From contig NC_064615.1 of the NCBI RefSeq assembly GCF_023898315.1, positions 738,084,950 to 738,148,949 of the forward strand: DNA of 64,000 bases, written 5' to 3'. The notes beneath the pieces were generated by a model. The model was not told where the DNA came from and ran no database searches. It was given only the letters and a program-made list of their open reading frames with translations. This DNA comes from Schistocerca nitens (Eukaryota > Arthropoda > Insecta > Orthoptera > Acrididae). A program made the position numbers and the translations under genes. Shown piece after piece: positions 10,522-21,188 of the stretch (position 1 is the stretch's first letter; the number at the start of each line of letters is the position of its first letter).

Positions 10522-10843
10522 TCCGTAAGGGCCTCGGAAGGCCGAACGGTACTGATCGTCAGAAGCGTCATCCCTTGCCGATAGCCGTATTGGGTGCGGA
10601 TATGGAGGGGCATGTGGTCAGCACACCGTTATTCCCGCCGTTGTCAGTTTTCGTGACCGGTGCCGCTACTTCTCGATCACGTAGCTCTTCGATTTGCCTC
10701 ACAAGGGCTGAGTGCACCCCGCTTGCCAACAGCGCTCGGCAGGCCGGACTCATCCAGGTGCTAGCCAAGCCCATCACCGCTTATCGTCGGAGATCTGACG
10801 CGAACCGGTGTTACTACTGCAGCAATGCTGTCGGCAACGTTGG
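10522..10843 (-). mobile_element. 5S rRNA-derived SINE
   Basis: Read on the minus strand from 10843, it opens CCAACG and then runs ACACCGGTTCGCGTCAGATC, TAAGCGGTGATGGGC and GCTAGCACCTGGATGAG. This order follows the insect 5S rRNA gene (CCAACG..., CGGTTCTCGTCCGATC, TTAAGCAGCGTCGGGC, TTAGTACTTGGATGGG), including the internal A and C boxes. A roughly 220-base non-5S body follows and ends near CGTCCG. This is the SINE3 architecture. A clean target duplication was not found. Confidence 0.7.
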
Positions 10844-10859
10844 GAAAAGACTTAAGTTA

Positions 10860-11200
10860 GGAAACATTTGTTTGCTAAGAAAGATGTAGGCTTTCATTGC
10901 CAGGTCAAGACTCCGGAAGATATTCGGCATGGTGTGCATCTGCACTGAAAGACAGGATCTATGATCGTCGTCGCCTTATGTATCAAAATGCCATGAAGTG
11001 CGCTGCATTCTTGGATGTGCATATAATGAGCATTTCAGCGCAACAGCAGAAAGTACGCACGTGTAACGCCATGTACCCATGTACAGCCCGTAGCATGTCC
11101 AAGTAGAGGGCTTGTCATTTAAAAATCGCATTTGAATGTTGTTAGTTTGTGCGTTATGCCTGATGTAAGAGGGAGGAAGTTCTACCACCATATGAAAATG
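10860..11200. other. Intronic, no gene recognised
   Basis: Short ORFs on both strands without family features. Confidence 0.5.
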
Positions 11201-11204
11201 TTCG

Positions 11205-11686
11205 ACTGAGGCATGATCATGAGCTAATGAGACTGTGGCTTATCATTCCGCGATATTGCTGTGCGCGCTTGTTGGGATCCCACTGCTTTAATGTTAATAT
11301 GGAATCGAGGGGTTGAAGAGGGCCATTCTCAACGCCGAGTAGGATCACAGTGACCCCGCGCCACTGGAGTTCGGCCGAGCACGATCGTGGAGCTACGTTA
11401 CGCACCGTAACTTAAGAGAGGGGCTTGATTGCACCAAGAAAATTTCCGCACCGACAGTGCGACGACTTCTGGAGCGCAATCGACTTTCAGCAAGGCTGAC
11501 ATTGACGCGACCTTGACGCGCAGAAGTCAGTGGTGCGGCCAGCAACAACATTGGACGCAGGAATGGTAGAATGTTGTCCTTTCAGACGAGTCCTGGTTCT
11601 GCGTATATCATCACAAAGGACAGATCCGTGTGTGGATAGTCCGGGAGGAGCGAATGTTACAAGATTGCATTTGTCATCGCAATATA
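11205..11686 (+). pseudogene. Older Tc1-like transposase, N-terminal part
   Basis: Decayed frames read WNRGVEEGHSQRRVGSQ and VVLSDESWFCVYHHKGQIRV, matching the DNA-binding region and first catalytic Asp block (compare 14.5-15.1 kb). It stops where a TA-flanked mariner-like element begins. A faint continuation (GMIVWDV) follows that element at 13583-13730. Confidence 0.6.
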
Positions 11687-11964
11687 AAGGGTGATTATAA
11701 TTAAAGTTAAGCTTTCAAAACGCTGTAGAAATAACATCATTGGTCAGAATGACATCAAATTGCAACGGAATATTATAGGAGAAGGGAGAAAACGTATGGC
11801 AGAAGAAAAAAATAGAGTAAAATTGATCAATAGGTGGCGCTGCATGTTTCAGAATACGTATATGAAAACACCTGTCATGCGCACGAACCATTGAAGTTGG
11901 TATAAACACCCCTGATACACGGCTTTTTTTCCTTTCGCATCTGTGATGTTCGCCATGAGTATCT

Positions 11965-12957
11965 CAATGCAGGATCGCTCTCTGTAATACAAGAATGATG
12001 ACTGAGCACACGTCGCTCTGCAGAAGTTCCGGACACTGAACGGTTTTTTTAAAAAAAAGGCGTTGGTCCGATGACTGCCGTGGGTCTGGAGAAAATGATT
12101 CGGAAATACGCAAAGACAGGTTATTTTTGTGTGCAACCTGGCAGAGTGGTAGAGGGAACAAACGAATTGATTCGATGTCAGTGGAAGCAGTGATCACAGC
12201 AATGCGGGAGGACACGAGTGGTGATGTCAAACGTGTAGTACACGGAGAATATCCCGCACTTGGATATACCGCGAGCACAGTGCGTAAAATCCTACGAAAC
12301 ATCTTTCTTTGCTATCCATTCAAAATTATCCATGTGCAGGAGTTGCTTCGTGTTGACATGCCAGCAGGAGAGACCTTTGCTTTAGAATTTATTGCTCGCA
12401 TGGAAGTGTACATTGATTGGCCGTGGGAGATTTTGTGGACAGACGAAGCCCACTTCCATCTAACAGGATATGTCAATACACCGAATTGTCGAAAATCCAC
12501 ACGCAAATCAACCAGTACCATTTCATTCTGAAAAGGTGACTGTGCGGTGCAGGTTTATGGCATCATTTATCATAGGGCCATATTTTTTATAAGAGATAGG
12601 TGCTTCCGGTCCTGTTACCTGTACAGTCACAGGTATGCACTATGAGTTTCTTTTGCGCAACCACTTCATTCCAGCTATCCAACAGCGTGGATGGAATCAT
12701 TTTTATGCAAGATGGCGCACCTCCGCACATTGCAAATCCACTGAAGCAGCTGCCTAAGCGCCATTTCGGAAATGCTAGAATAATCAGCCGCCATTTCCCT
12801 AAAGCCTGGCCATCCCGATCACCTGATCTTTATCCGTGTGACTTCTGGCTGTGGTGCTCTCTGAAAGATGTTGTGTTCAGTGTTCCGTTTGCAAACTTAG
12901 CTGCATTGAAGGCACGCATTGCGCAACACATTCTGAACGTGACCCCGGAAGCATTTT
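11965..12957 (+). pseudogene. Broken mariner-like transposase
   Basis: Frames in order give the DNA-binding region (VGLEKMIRKYAKTGYFCV), a linker (ALGYTASTVRKIL), the first catalytic block WTDEAHFHLTGYVN, the second FMQDGAPPHIA and the third SPDLYPCDFWLWCSLKD. By my count 42 residues separate the second and third aspartates, near the DD41D group rather than classic DD34D. At least two frameshifts separate the pieces, so it cannot make enzyme. Same broad family as the transposase at 18737-19822. Confidence 0.75.
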
Positions 12958-13075
12958 GATCAGTTGTGAAACATGCTGTTTCTCGATTTTAACTTGTTCC
13001 AGAAAACGGTGGACAGCATAGTGAACATAGTTTGCGCCAGTCACACGGAAATTAATAATCCTATGTGATTTTGAT

Positions 13076-13274
13076 TGATGCTTTTTATGCGGTTTTTGGC
13101 CTCAAGACAATTAAAAACCAATATTAGTGATGCTTTTTATGCAGTTTTTGCCCCAGGACAACTAAAAACCAATCTCAGTGATGCTTTTTATGCGCTTTTT
13201 GGCCTCAGGACAATTAAAAATCAATGTCAGTGATGCTTTTTATGTGGTTTTTGGCGTCAGGATAATTAAAAACA
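13076..13274 (+). repeat. Four tandem copies of a 51-52 base unit
   Basis: Units start at TGATGCTTTTTATG (13076, 13128, 13179, 13231), each followed by GGTTTTTGGCCTCAGGACAA-like sequence and AATTAAAAA. They lie inside the mariner-like element between the transposase stop and the 3' terminal repeat. Confidence 0.9.
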
Positions 13275-13948
13275 TATTTTTTCCATCCTATGTTATATGA
13301 CCTTGCTTTAGTAGATGGGCTTACGTAACACCTGTACACCCACGCACACTGAGTAGTACAGTTTGTTTAACATCAAACGTACACCTTAGGCATTGTTGTA
13401 TCATTCATTTGTCATTTGTAGTCGGCCACTATTAAACTATGATGCTTCCAGCGCCATCTATTGCTAATTTTGTAACTATTTATTTTTATTCTGCCATACG
13501 TTTTCCATTGCAGTTTGACGTCATTCTGACCAGTGGTCTTATTTCTACAGCAGTTTGAAAGTTTAATTGTAATCACCCCGTAGGCCTAGCAACTGGCATG
13601 ATCGTATGGGATGTATAAGGTACTCCTTATTTGCAGATAAGAACGCATTTTACTTTATTTCTAGTTTTGCTGTTTCACATACGTGAAGTGAATGTATCAG
13701 TGCTGCAGTACGTACAGAGGAAATAGCCCGCGGTAGGTTGTCACACTGGTAACAGTGACCATCTGGCGCTTTCAGAGCCAATGGGATGATGTGCCGGAGC
13801 AGAAATCGCTCGTGACGTCAGCAGAAAGATACGAAGAGAAAGTACATTTATTCTGGCGCGAATCAAGTAATTGTTATTAATAAAAACTTGCTAACAAAAA
13901 TTGCCTTTTGTCACTCAGACATTAGGAGAAGTCTACGGATCACAAATA

Positions 13949-15358
13949 CACTACTGGCCACTAAAATTGCTACACAAAGAAGAAATGCAGATGATAAACG
14001 GGTATTCATTGGACAAATATATTATACTAGAACTGAAATGTGATTACATTTTCACGCAATTTGGGTGCATAGATCCTGAGAAATCAGTACCCAAAACAAC
14101 CACCTCTGGCCATATTAACGGCCTTGATACGCCTGGGCATTGAGTCAAACAGAGCTTGGATGGCGTATACAGGTACAGTTGCCTATGCAGCTTCAACACG
14201 ATACCACAGTTCATCAAGAGTAGTGACTGGCGTATTGTGACGAGCCAGTTACTCGGCCAGTATTGACCAGACGTTTTCAATTGGATAGAGATCTGGAGAA
14301 TGTGCTGGCCAGAGCAGCAGTTGAACATTTTCTGTATCCAGAAAGGCCCGTACAGGACCTGCAACATGCGTTCGTGCATTATCATGCTGAAATGTGCGGT
14401 TTCGCAGGGATCGAATGAAGGGTAGAGTCACGGGTCGTAACACATCTGAAATGTAACGTCCACTGTTCAAAGTTCCGTCAATGCGAACAAGAGGTGATCG
14501 AGACGTGTAACCAATGGCACCCCATACCATCACGCCGGGTTATACGCCAGTATGGCGATGACGAATACACGCGTCCAATGTGCGTTCACCGCAATGTCGC
14601 CAAACACGGATGCGACCATCATGATGCTGTAAACAGAACATGGATTCACCCGAAAAAATGACGTTTTGCCATTCGTGCACCCAGGTTCGTCGTTGAGTAC
14701 ACCATCGCAGGCGTTCCTGTCTGTGATGGAACGTCAAGGGTAACCGCAGCCATGGTCTCCGAGCTGATACTCCATGCTGCTGCAAACGTCGTCGAATTGT
14801 CCGTGCGCAGATGGCTGTTGTCTTGCAAGTGTCCCCATCTGTTGACTCTTGGATCGAGACGTGGCTGCACGATCCGTTACAGCCATGCGGATAAGATGCC
14901 TGTCATCTCGACTGCTAGTGATATGAGGCCGTTGGGATCCAGCACGGCGTTGTGTATTACCCTCCTGAACCCACCGATTCCATATTCTGCTAACAGTCAT
15001 TGGATCTCGACCAACGCGAGCAGCAATGTCGCGATACGATAATCCGCAATCGCGATAGGCTACAATCCGACCTTTCTCAAAGTCGGAAACGCGATGGTAC
15101 GCATTTTTCCTCCTTACACGAGGCATCACAATAACGTTTCACCAGGCAACGCCGGTCAACTGCTGTTTGTGTATGAGAAATCGGTTGGAAACTTTCCTCA
15201 TGTCAGCACGTTGTAGGTGTCGCCACTTGCGCCCAACCTTGTGCGAATGCTCTGAAAAGCTAATCATTTGCATATCACAGCATCTTCTTCCTGTCGGCTG
15301 AATTTCGCGTCTGTAGCACGTCATCTTCGTGGTGTAGCAATTTTAATGGACAGTAGTG
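13949..15358 (-). mobile_element. Full-length Tc1-like element, 1410 bases
   Basis: Terminal inverted repeats CACTACTGGCCACTAAAATT and the complement of AATTTTAATGGACAGTAGTG lie directly inside TA duplications at 13947-13948 and 15359-15360. Minus-strand transposase at 14044-15126. The first 377 bases of the window are the near-identical end of a second copy, suggesting recent activity of this family. Confidence 0.92.
14044..15126 (-). pseudogene. Tc1-like transposase (DD34E family), broken
   Basis: Minus-strand start at 15126 (MPRVRRKNAYHRVSDFEKGR) with a helix-turn-helix (YRDIAARVGRDPMTVSRIWN). Catalytic blocks follow in other frames: VIFSGESMFCLQHHDGRIRV, where the first Asp has become Gly, then FQHDNARTHVAG and SPDLYPIENVW with 34 residues between Asp and Glu. 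At least two frameshifts plus the Asp-to-Gly change leave it inactive. The near-identical second copy begins at the window start. Confidence 0.85.
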
Positions 15359-15360
15359 TA

Positions 15361-16320
15361 CTATCTTTCAGTGAAAGGAAACATTGATTTTAATAAATAA
15401 ATGAATAACTTTGGCATAAACGAAGATGTACTATGTTGTACAAACTACACGGAGTGTGTGCTCAAGTTACAGACTGGGCCCCACAGTCGGTGTCATCAAT
15501 AAGATGCCTTTCGATCTAGTGACGCTAGTGTTTTGTCTTGACGTACCTCTTCGCAGACCAGCACATTCGGCAGAGCTCTCATGCACTGAAAAGACCTGGC
15601 CATGGGTTGCTGAGGAACTGGGGCGCAACGACTCAGAATGCATTACGACAGATTCACTCCGGCACAGAGCTGAAGCGACATAGAACGACGTACCCGAATC
15701 TGTTATGCAAGTACTGTTCGAATCTGTGCCCTAGTGTCAGAGGTGGCAGCTATGTGTACTAAATTTCGCAGCCCGTATATCCCGCTCTCTTCCCCCCAAA
15801 AAATCACCTACAATTTTAAAAGCGTGTTCTTCATACCATAGTGTATACATACAGTAAGAAAATTTCGTTATTTGTACCCTTGTTGGTGCTGCAATTTTAA
15901 TGACCAGCAACATAAACATGTGATTGTAATGTGGAAGAAGTTTGTGGCCACTTTTTAGAGGTTTCACTGTCATTTTTTGTGGAGCGAGAGACATTAAGGT
16001 TTGATTGTTTTCATTAATGTCGTAGTCACAAGTAGCAACATGAAAAAATATATTCCGCCTTTTCACTTTCCAACATGGAGAGTTGTAGAGCATACTCGTA
16101 CAACGGTGTTCCTAAGTACCTCCGAGCTTTCAGAAGACGACAGCACAAAAACATCATGTGCTTTATTCTTATAGCACATAGCTACATTCTAATTTATATT
16201 GCTTTAATTCTTGTTTTTTATATTTTGTAAAGCAAATTCTAAGACAAAAAAGGACACACCACGAACAAATTTCTGAATGGGACGGAAACTGGCACATGTG
16301 ATGTTCATGTACGGACAATC
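15361..16320. other. Intron 1 sequence, no gene recognised
   Basis: Short ORFs lack any family signature; no repeat termini recognised. Confidence 0.5.
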
Positions 16321-16323
16321 AAA

Positions 16324-16505
16324 TCAAATGAATTCGCAATTCCGAAGAAGGACTACCATCAACTGTAGAATGGAATGACGATAATGAAAATTTGTGCCGG
16401 GCCGGGACGTGAACCCGGATTTCCCGATTATCGCTTGTTTTCAGTGTCGTCATTCCATTCTACAGCTGATAGTAGTCCTTATTCGCAACTGCGAATTCAT
16501 TTGAT
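16324..16505. repeat. Short inverted repeat around a tRNA-like core
   Basis: Arms of about 56 bases (16324-16379 and 16448-16505) flank a core whose minus strand reads CCGGGTTCACGTCCCGG, like a tRNA T-arm/B box. MITE-like or foldback repeat. Confidence 0.65.
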
Positions 16506-16579
16506 GTGTTTCGTAACGGCTGTGGTCGCCGCAGTGGCTGTTCCTTTGGACATGCATGCATCGGAATCAAAATAAACAT

Positions 16580-17240
16580 GCACTGCAATATCGTAGACAA
16601 ACAAATGGTTACAACTTCAAAAAACTGGATGAATTGTTCAAAAGAAAGAGCATGGCAAACTGACAAAATCAATAATGCGTTGCTACATCTCTGGCCCTTA
16701 TGCAAGCAAAAAATATGGGGGTTGGTATTGGGTGATAGCGTTGTTGGATGTCCTCCTGAAGGATATTGCTCCAAATTCTGTGCAAATTAGCGCGTTATAT
16801 TCTCAAAACCCTAGCTGGTTGCAGGGCCCTGCCCATAATCCTCCAGACGTTCTCAACTGGGGAGACATCCAGCGACCTTACTGGCCAAGGTAGGGTTAGG
16901 TAGCACGAAGATAAGCCTTGGGCGGACGGACATTATCTTGCTGAAAGGGTAAGTCCACGATGACTTTCAAGGACGGGCAACGAAACGGGGCGTAGGTTAC
17001 CGTCGACGTACCGCTGTGCTGTAATGGTGCAGCGGATGTCAACGAAAGGCGTACAGCTATGAAAAGGAATGGCGCCTCAGATCATCATTCCTGGTCACTG
17101 GCGCAGACTCATCACCGAAGACAGCAGCACTCCAGTCAACGAGATTTCAGGGCGAAGACGCGTCTGTAGGCGCCCTGAACATCGGTGGGACGCCAACCTG
17201 ACTGTCGCCCTCCATACAGCTCGAAAACCAGGGGTAATGG
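16580..17240 (-). pseudogene. Tc1-like transposase half, minus strand, in a mirrored pair
   Basis: The minus strand reads WPVRSLDVSPVENVWRIMGR near 16890-16830 and continues through the C-terminus to about 16650 and towards the 3' terminus. It starts at a symmetry axis near 17240 shared with the plus-strand half. Decayed by stops. Confidence 0.6.
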
Positions 17241-17790
17241 TCTAGGGGTGTCATTTCTTTTCATAGCAAGACCCCTTTAGTTGTCATCCGCGCTTTACTT
17301 ACAGCACAGTGGTGCGTCGACGATATTGTACGCACCGTTTTTTGTCCTTCATTCAAGCCATCCTGGGTATATTTCAGTAAGATAATGCCCGCCAGCAGAC
17401 GGCGAGCGTTTCTAAATGTTCGCCTTCGTCCTTGCCATATCTCACCTTGGGCAACAAGGTCGCCGGATGTCTCCCCAGGTGAGAATGTCTGGAGGATTAT
17501 AGGCAGGGCCCTTCAACTAGCTCGGGATTTTGACGATGTAACGCATCAATTAGACAGTATTTGGCACGTTGTCCTTCAGGAGGGCAGCCAACATCTCTCT
17601 CAATCAATGCCAAGCCGTATAATTATACGTGTTACTGATTATTTGCTCAGTTTCTGAAGCTCTTTCTCTTGAATGAATCATCCAGTTTTTTTTCTGAAAC
17701 TGTAATCATCTGTTTGTCTATACATGTTATGTTTATTTCATCTACCGATTTCCCTCCCATTTGGATAACTACTTGATGGTACGTAGTTTG
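17221..17790 (+). pseudogene. Tc1-like transposase half, plus strand, in a mirrored pair
   Basis: Plus-strand sequence carries the catalytic middle (ATTTCAGTAAGATAATGCCC encodes the FQQDNA equivalent) and the block ATRSPDVSPGENVWRIIGRA. A C-terminus (SMPSRIIIRVTDYLLSF) follows, then the 3' untranslated part to near 17790. Stops and frameshifts occur upstream. Homologous to the minus-strand halves at 16.6-17.2 and 8.2-8.8 kb. Confidence 0.65.
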
Positions 17791-18453
17791 CTTTGCTTTA
17801 GAGTATATGTAAGGTACATGTAGTGTACCATGGGTCTTAACCAGTAGAAGGAAAAAAAATTATCAGTGCTCACAAATATATATTACACTTCTTTCACACG
17901 GTTTTTCATCCTCCATAGCGACATTTAGAGGCATTGTTCACCTCAAGTATTGAGTAAGGTTATCATCCTGGTCCTATCGACTTACATTTCTTGGCTGGAG
18001 GACAACATTTCTTCTCTTGTGTGTTTTATCATCAGATCCAGAACTGTAAGATCACTCCTGTTCATGGACAGACACTTCTGTAGAGCGCTGTGAGGAATTT
18101 CCCATATGAGAAGACTTTATTAGCTTATTAACTACATTCAGTCTAAATTTTGTTGAGGACAGCCTGTTGCATTTTGGTACGCCTTCCTTTGTACAAGACC
18201 TTTTATACATAATCCAATAATAAACAACAGGTAAATCAGTAAAATGGTTAAAGAATCTAAGTGGTCAGTTTGTTCTGATACTTGACTTAAATTTGTTTTT
18301 GAGCCCTTGCCCATCACTTACAAATACCTCGTGGCTCACTTCCAAATTCACTTGGATAACAGACTGAAATCACTCTCCTCCAGGGTGCAAAGTATCATGG
18401 ATAACTGAAGACAATAACATAAATTAATTCCTCGCTCAAAATTAAAAAGCTAC
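17791..18453. other. Intron 1 sequence, no gene recognised
   Basis: AT-rich, without family features. Confidence 0.5.
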
Positions 18454-18455
18454 TA

Positions 18456-20003
18456 CAGGGTGTTTCAAAAATGACCGGTATATTTGAAACGGCAATAAAA
18501 ACTAAACGAGCAGCGAAAGAAATACACCGTTTGTTGCAATATGCTTGGGACAACAGTACATTTTCAGGCGGACAAACTTTCGAAATTACAGTAGTTACAA
18601 TTGTCAACAACAGATGGCGCTGCAGGTGATGTGAACGATATAGAAGACAACGCAGTCTGTGGGTGCGCCATTCTGTACGTCGTCTTTCTGCTGTAAGCGT
18701 GTGCTGTTCACAACGTGCACGTGTGCTGTAGACAACATGGTTTATTCCTTAGAACAGAGGATTTTTCTGGTGTTGGAATTCCACCGCCTAGAACACAGTG
18801 TTGTTGCAACAAGACGAAGTTTTCAACGGAGGTTTAACGTAACCAAAGGACCGAAAAGCGATACAATAAAGGATCTGTTTGAAAAATTTCAACGGACTGG
18901 GAACGTGACGGATGAACGTGCTGGAAAGGTAGGGCGACCGCGTACGGCAACCACAGAGGGCAACGCGCAGCTAGTGCAGCAGGTGATCCAACAGCGGCCT
19001 CGGGTTTCCGTTCACCGTGTTGCAGCTGCGGTCCAAATGACGCCAACGTCCACGTATCGTCTCATGCGCCAGAGTTTTCACCTCTATCCATACAAAATTC
19101 AAATGCGGCAACCCCTCAGCGCCGCTACCATTGCTGCACGAGAGACATTCGCTAACGATATAGTGCACAGGATTGATGACGGCGATATGCATGTGGGCAG
19201 CATTTGGTTTACTGCCGAAGCTTATTTTTACCTGGACGGCTTCGTCAATAAACAGAACTGGCGCATATGGGGAACCGAAAAGCCCCATGTTGCAGTCCCA
19301 TCGTCCCTGCATCCTCAAAAAGTACTGGTCTGGGCCGCCATTTCTTCCAAAGGAATCAATGGCCCATTTTTCAGATCCGAAACGATTACTGCATCACGCT
19401 ATCTGGACATTCTTCGTGAATTTGTGGCGGTACAAACTGCCTTAGACGACACTGCGAACACCTCGTGGTTTATGCAAGATGGTGCCCGGCCACATCGCAC
19501 GGCCGACGTCTTTAATTTCCTGAATGAATATTTCGATGATCGTGTGATTGCTTTGGGCTATCCGAAACATACAGGAGGCGGCGTGGATTGGCCTCCCTAT
19601 TCGCCAGACATGAACCCCTGTGACTTCTTTCTGTGGGGACACTTGAAAGACCAGGTGTACCGCCAGAATCCAGAAACAATTGAACAGCTGAAGCTGTACA
19701 TCTCATCTGCATGTGAAGCCATTCCGCCAGACACGTTGTCAAAGGTTTCGGGTGATTTCATTCAGAGACTACGCCATATTATTGCTACGCATGGTGCATA
19801 TGTGGAAAATATCGTACTATAGAGTTTCCCAGACCGCAGCGCCATCTGTTGTTGAAAATTGTAACTACTGTAATTTCGAAAGTTTGTCTGCCTGAAAATG
19901 TACTGTTGTCCCAAGCATATTGCAACAAACGGTGTATTTCTATCGCTGCTCGTTTAGTTTTTATTGCCGTTTCAAATATACCGGTCATTTTTGAAACACC
20001 CTG
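18456..20003 (+). mobile_element. Mariner-like element with long terminal repeats, 1548 bases
   Basis: Inverted repeats of about 160 bases start CAGGGTGTTTCAAAAATGAC and end with its complement, next to TA at 18454-18455 and 20004-20005. One uninterrupted transposase ORF lies between. The right repeat begins just after the stop codon. Confidence 0.93.
18737..19822 (+). CDS. Mariner-like transposase, full ORF but first catalytic Asp lost
   Basis: A single 361-codon frame from the first ATG (MVYSLEQRIFLVLEFHRLEH) to TAG. I preferred this start over an upstream in-frame GTG because the family begins here. N-terminal helix-turn-helix region about residues 10-125 (with GRPRTATTEGNAQLVQQ), catalytic domain about 150-330. 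The first block reads WFTAEAYFYLDGFVN, where the family has DEAxF, so residue 160 is Ala instead of Asp. The second block has Asp248 (MQDGARPH) and the third Asp296 (SPDMNPCDFFLWG), with 47 residues between by my count. No stop or frameshift interrupts it, yet loss of the metal-binding Asp predicts no cleavage activity. Function if expressed: binding its own terminal repeats. Confidence 0.85.
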   Translation: MVYSLEQRIFLVLEFHRLEHSVVATRRSFQRRFNVTKGPKSDTIKDLFEKFQRTGNVTDERAGKVGRPRTATTEGNAQLVQQVIQQRPRVSVHRVAAAVQMTPTSTYRLMRQSFHLYPYKIQMRQPLSAATIAARETFANDIVHRIDDGDMHVGSIWFTAEAYFYLDGFVNKQNWRIWGTEKPHVAVPSSLHPQKVLVWAAISSKGINGPFFRSETITASRYLDILREFVAVQTALDDTANTSWFMQDGARPHRTADVFNFLNEYFDDRVIALGYPKHTGGGVDWPPYSPDMNPCDFFLWGHLKDQVYRQNPETIEQLKLYISSACEAIPPDTLSKVSGDFIQRLRHIIATHGAYVENIVL

Positions 20004-20005
20004 TA

Positions 20006-20560
20006 TTTACACTGTATATGAGATAAGAAAGAGCTTCGAGGAAGTAGCCTGTAGCACACACATGTGTATTTCGAATTTGGACGTCTACTATAGTGAACAT
20101 AAGAAATAATTCTAGTAAAATATATGTTAATGAAACATAAGACCCTTTTCACATATTAAAAGCAATAAATGAAATAAATCTACGGTACCTTCAGAGTGCA
20201 GTTTGGGCAGCCATTCTGCTGAATCGTCTCTTCAAAACAGCTGGCGCTGCAGGGAGAGTGTGATGTGATGGAACAGCACAAAGTGAAACTACGCAACGTA
20301 CACGAACGTGTCGTACAGGTCTTGGGTTGATAAAAACAGTTTATTGATTTTATGAAAAGAAAACTAACTCGAAGTGGCATATATCACCCAAGGACTGTAG
20401 ACTAACAATGCAACTTGAAGGCAGTACAACCTGCAGGGGCAAACTGTAATCATTAAGAACTCTGCAAACCTTCAACAGACTTTTCTTTAGCAGTGAGATG
20501 CTGATACATGGCAATAACATGCTGCAAATTGCCACTGATTCTCTGATAATCTACACAGTA
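20006..20560. other. Intron 1 sequence, no gene recognised
   Basis: Nothing recognised between two mariner-like elements. Confidence 0.5.
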
Positions 20561-20561
20561 T

Positions 20562-21188
20562 GTCCCAGTTCCGTTAGGACTGCGGCTAAGAAAAATAAAA
20601 GTCATAGATTATGTTCACAAAATCACTGTACGTATTCAAAATAGCCTCCCCCTGAATCGAAAGACAGCTGAAATCGTTTTAAGACAGTCACAGTAGTCCT
20701 TTTTGGAGTTGAACTCAGTACTGCAGTACAATTTTCTTGGATGTCCTTGATTGTGTCATTGCCAACTTCGATTTGAGATACAACCAGAAGTCGGCTGAGG
20801 CCAAATCCAGGAATACGGTGGGTGATCTAGGACTGTATCCATTTGCTAGCCAAAAACTCGTGCACAGTCTTCGCTTTGTGGGCTCGGGTGTCGTCATGAA
20901 GGAGCAACCAGGAATCTTGCTCTCGGTATTCGGGTCGAATTCGACGAATTCTCGCCCACAAACGATGGAGGACTCAAAAAATTTGATGTTGACTCACTGC
21001 TCCACTGCCATTTTCCTACCAGTGTCAGACACGTATTGTTACATTCACGGCCTGCTGCAGCAGTTCTAGCGATTTGGCTTTCTACAAACCTGTTTTTGAA
21101 GCTTCAAAGATCGTAACGCCGCAACTCGCCACGAGATGGCATTGCAGTTTGGTATTTCACGACAAGCAGTCCTAACGGAACTGGGAAG
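20562..21188 (-). mobile_element. Internally deleted mariner-like element just before exon 2
   Basis: Terminal repeats TCCCAGTTCCGTTAGGACTG at 20564 and its complement near 21166-21186. The minus strand keeps the C-terminal transposase blocks in decayed frames (ADFWLYLKSKLAM, SFDSGGGYFEYVQ). Non-autonomous at about 627 bases. Its right end is about 90 bases from the exon 2 acceptor. Confidence 0.7.

Larger units (their letters stand above)
11687..13580 (+). mobile_element. Mariner-like element with internal tandem repeats
   Basis: Long imperfect terminal inverted repeats (GGGTGATTATAATTAAAG... and ...TTAATTGTAATCACCC) end next to TA at 11685-11686 and 13581-13582. Transposase blocks run plus-strand from about 11965 to 12957. 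A 51-52 base tandem repeat lies between the transposase and the 3' repeat. It is inserted in an older Tc1-like element. Confidence 0.8.

Noticed and set aside
10374..10889. 171-codon open frame
   Set aside because: Overlaps the 5S-derived repeat in the opposite orientation and has no protein family features.
13076..13274. CRISPR-like array
   Set aside because: Units are contiguous tandem repeats without spacers, inside a eukaryotic transposon.
15426..15762. Two overlapping ORFs of about 80 codons
   Set aside because: No motif, no repeat or splice context; probably chance.
18659..18736. Earlier GTG start for the 19 kb transposase
   Set aside because: Eukaryotic gene with a good ATG at 18737 that matches the family N-terminus.
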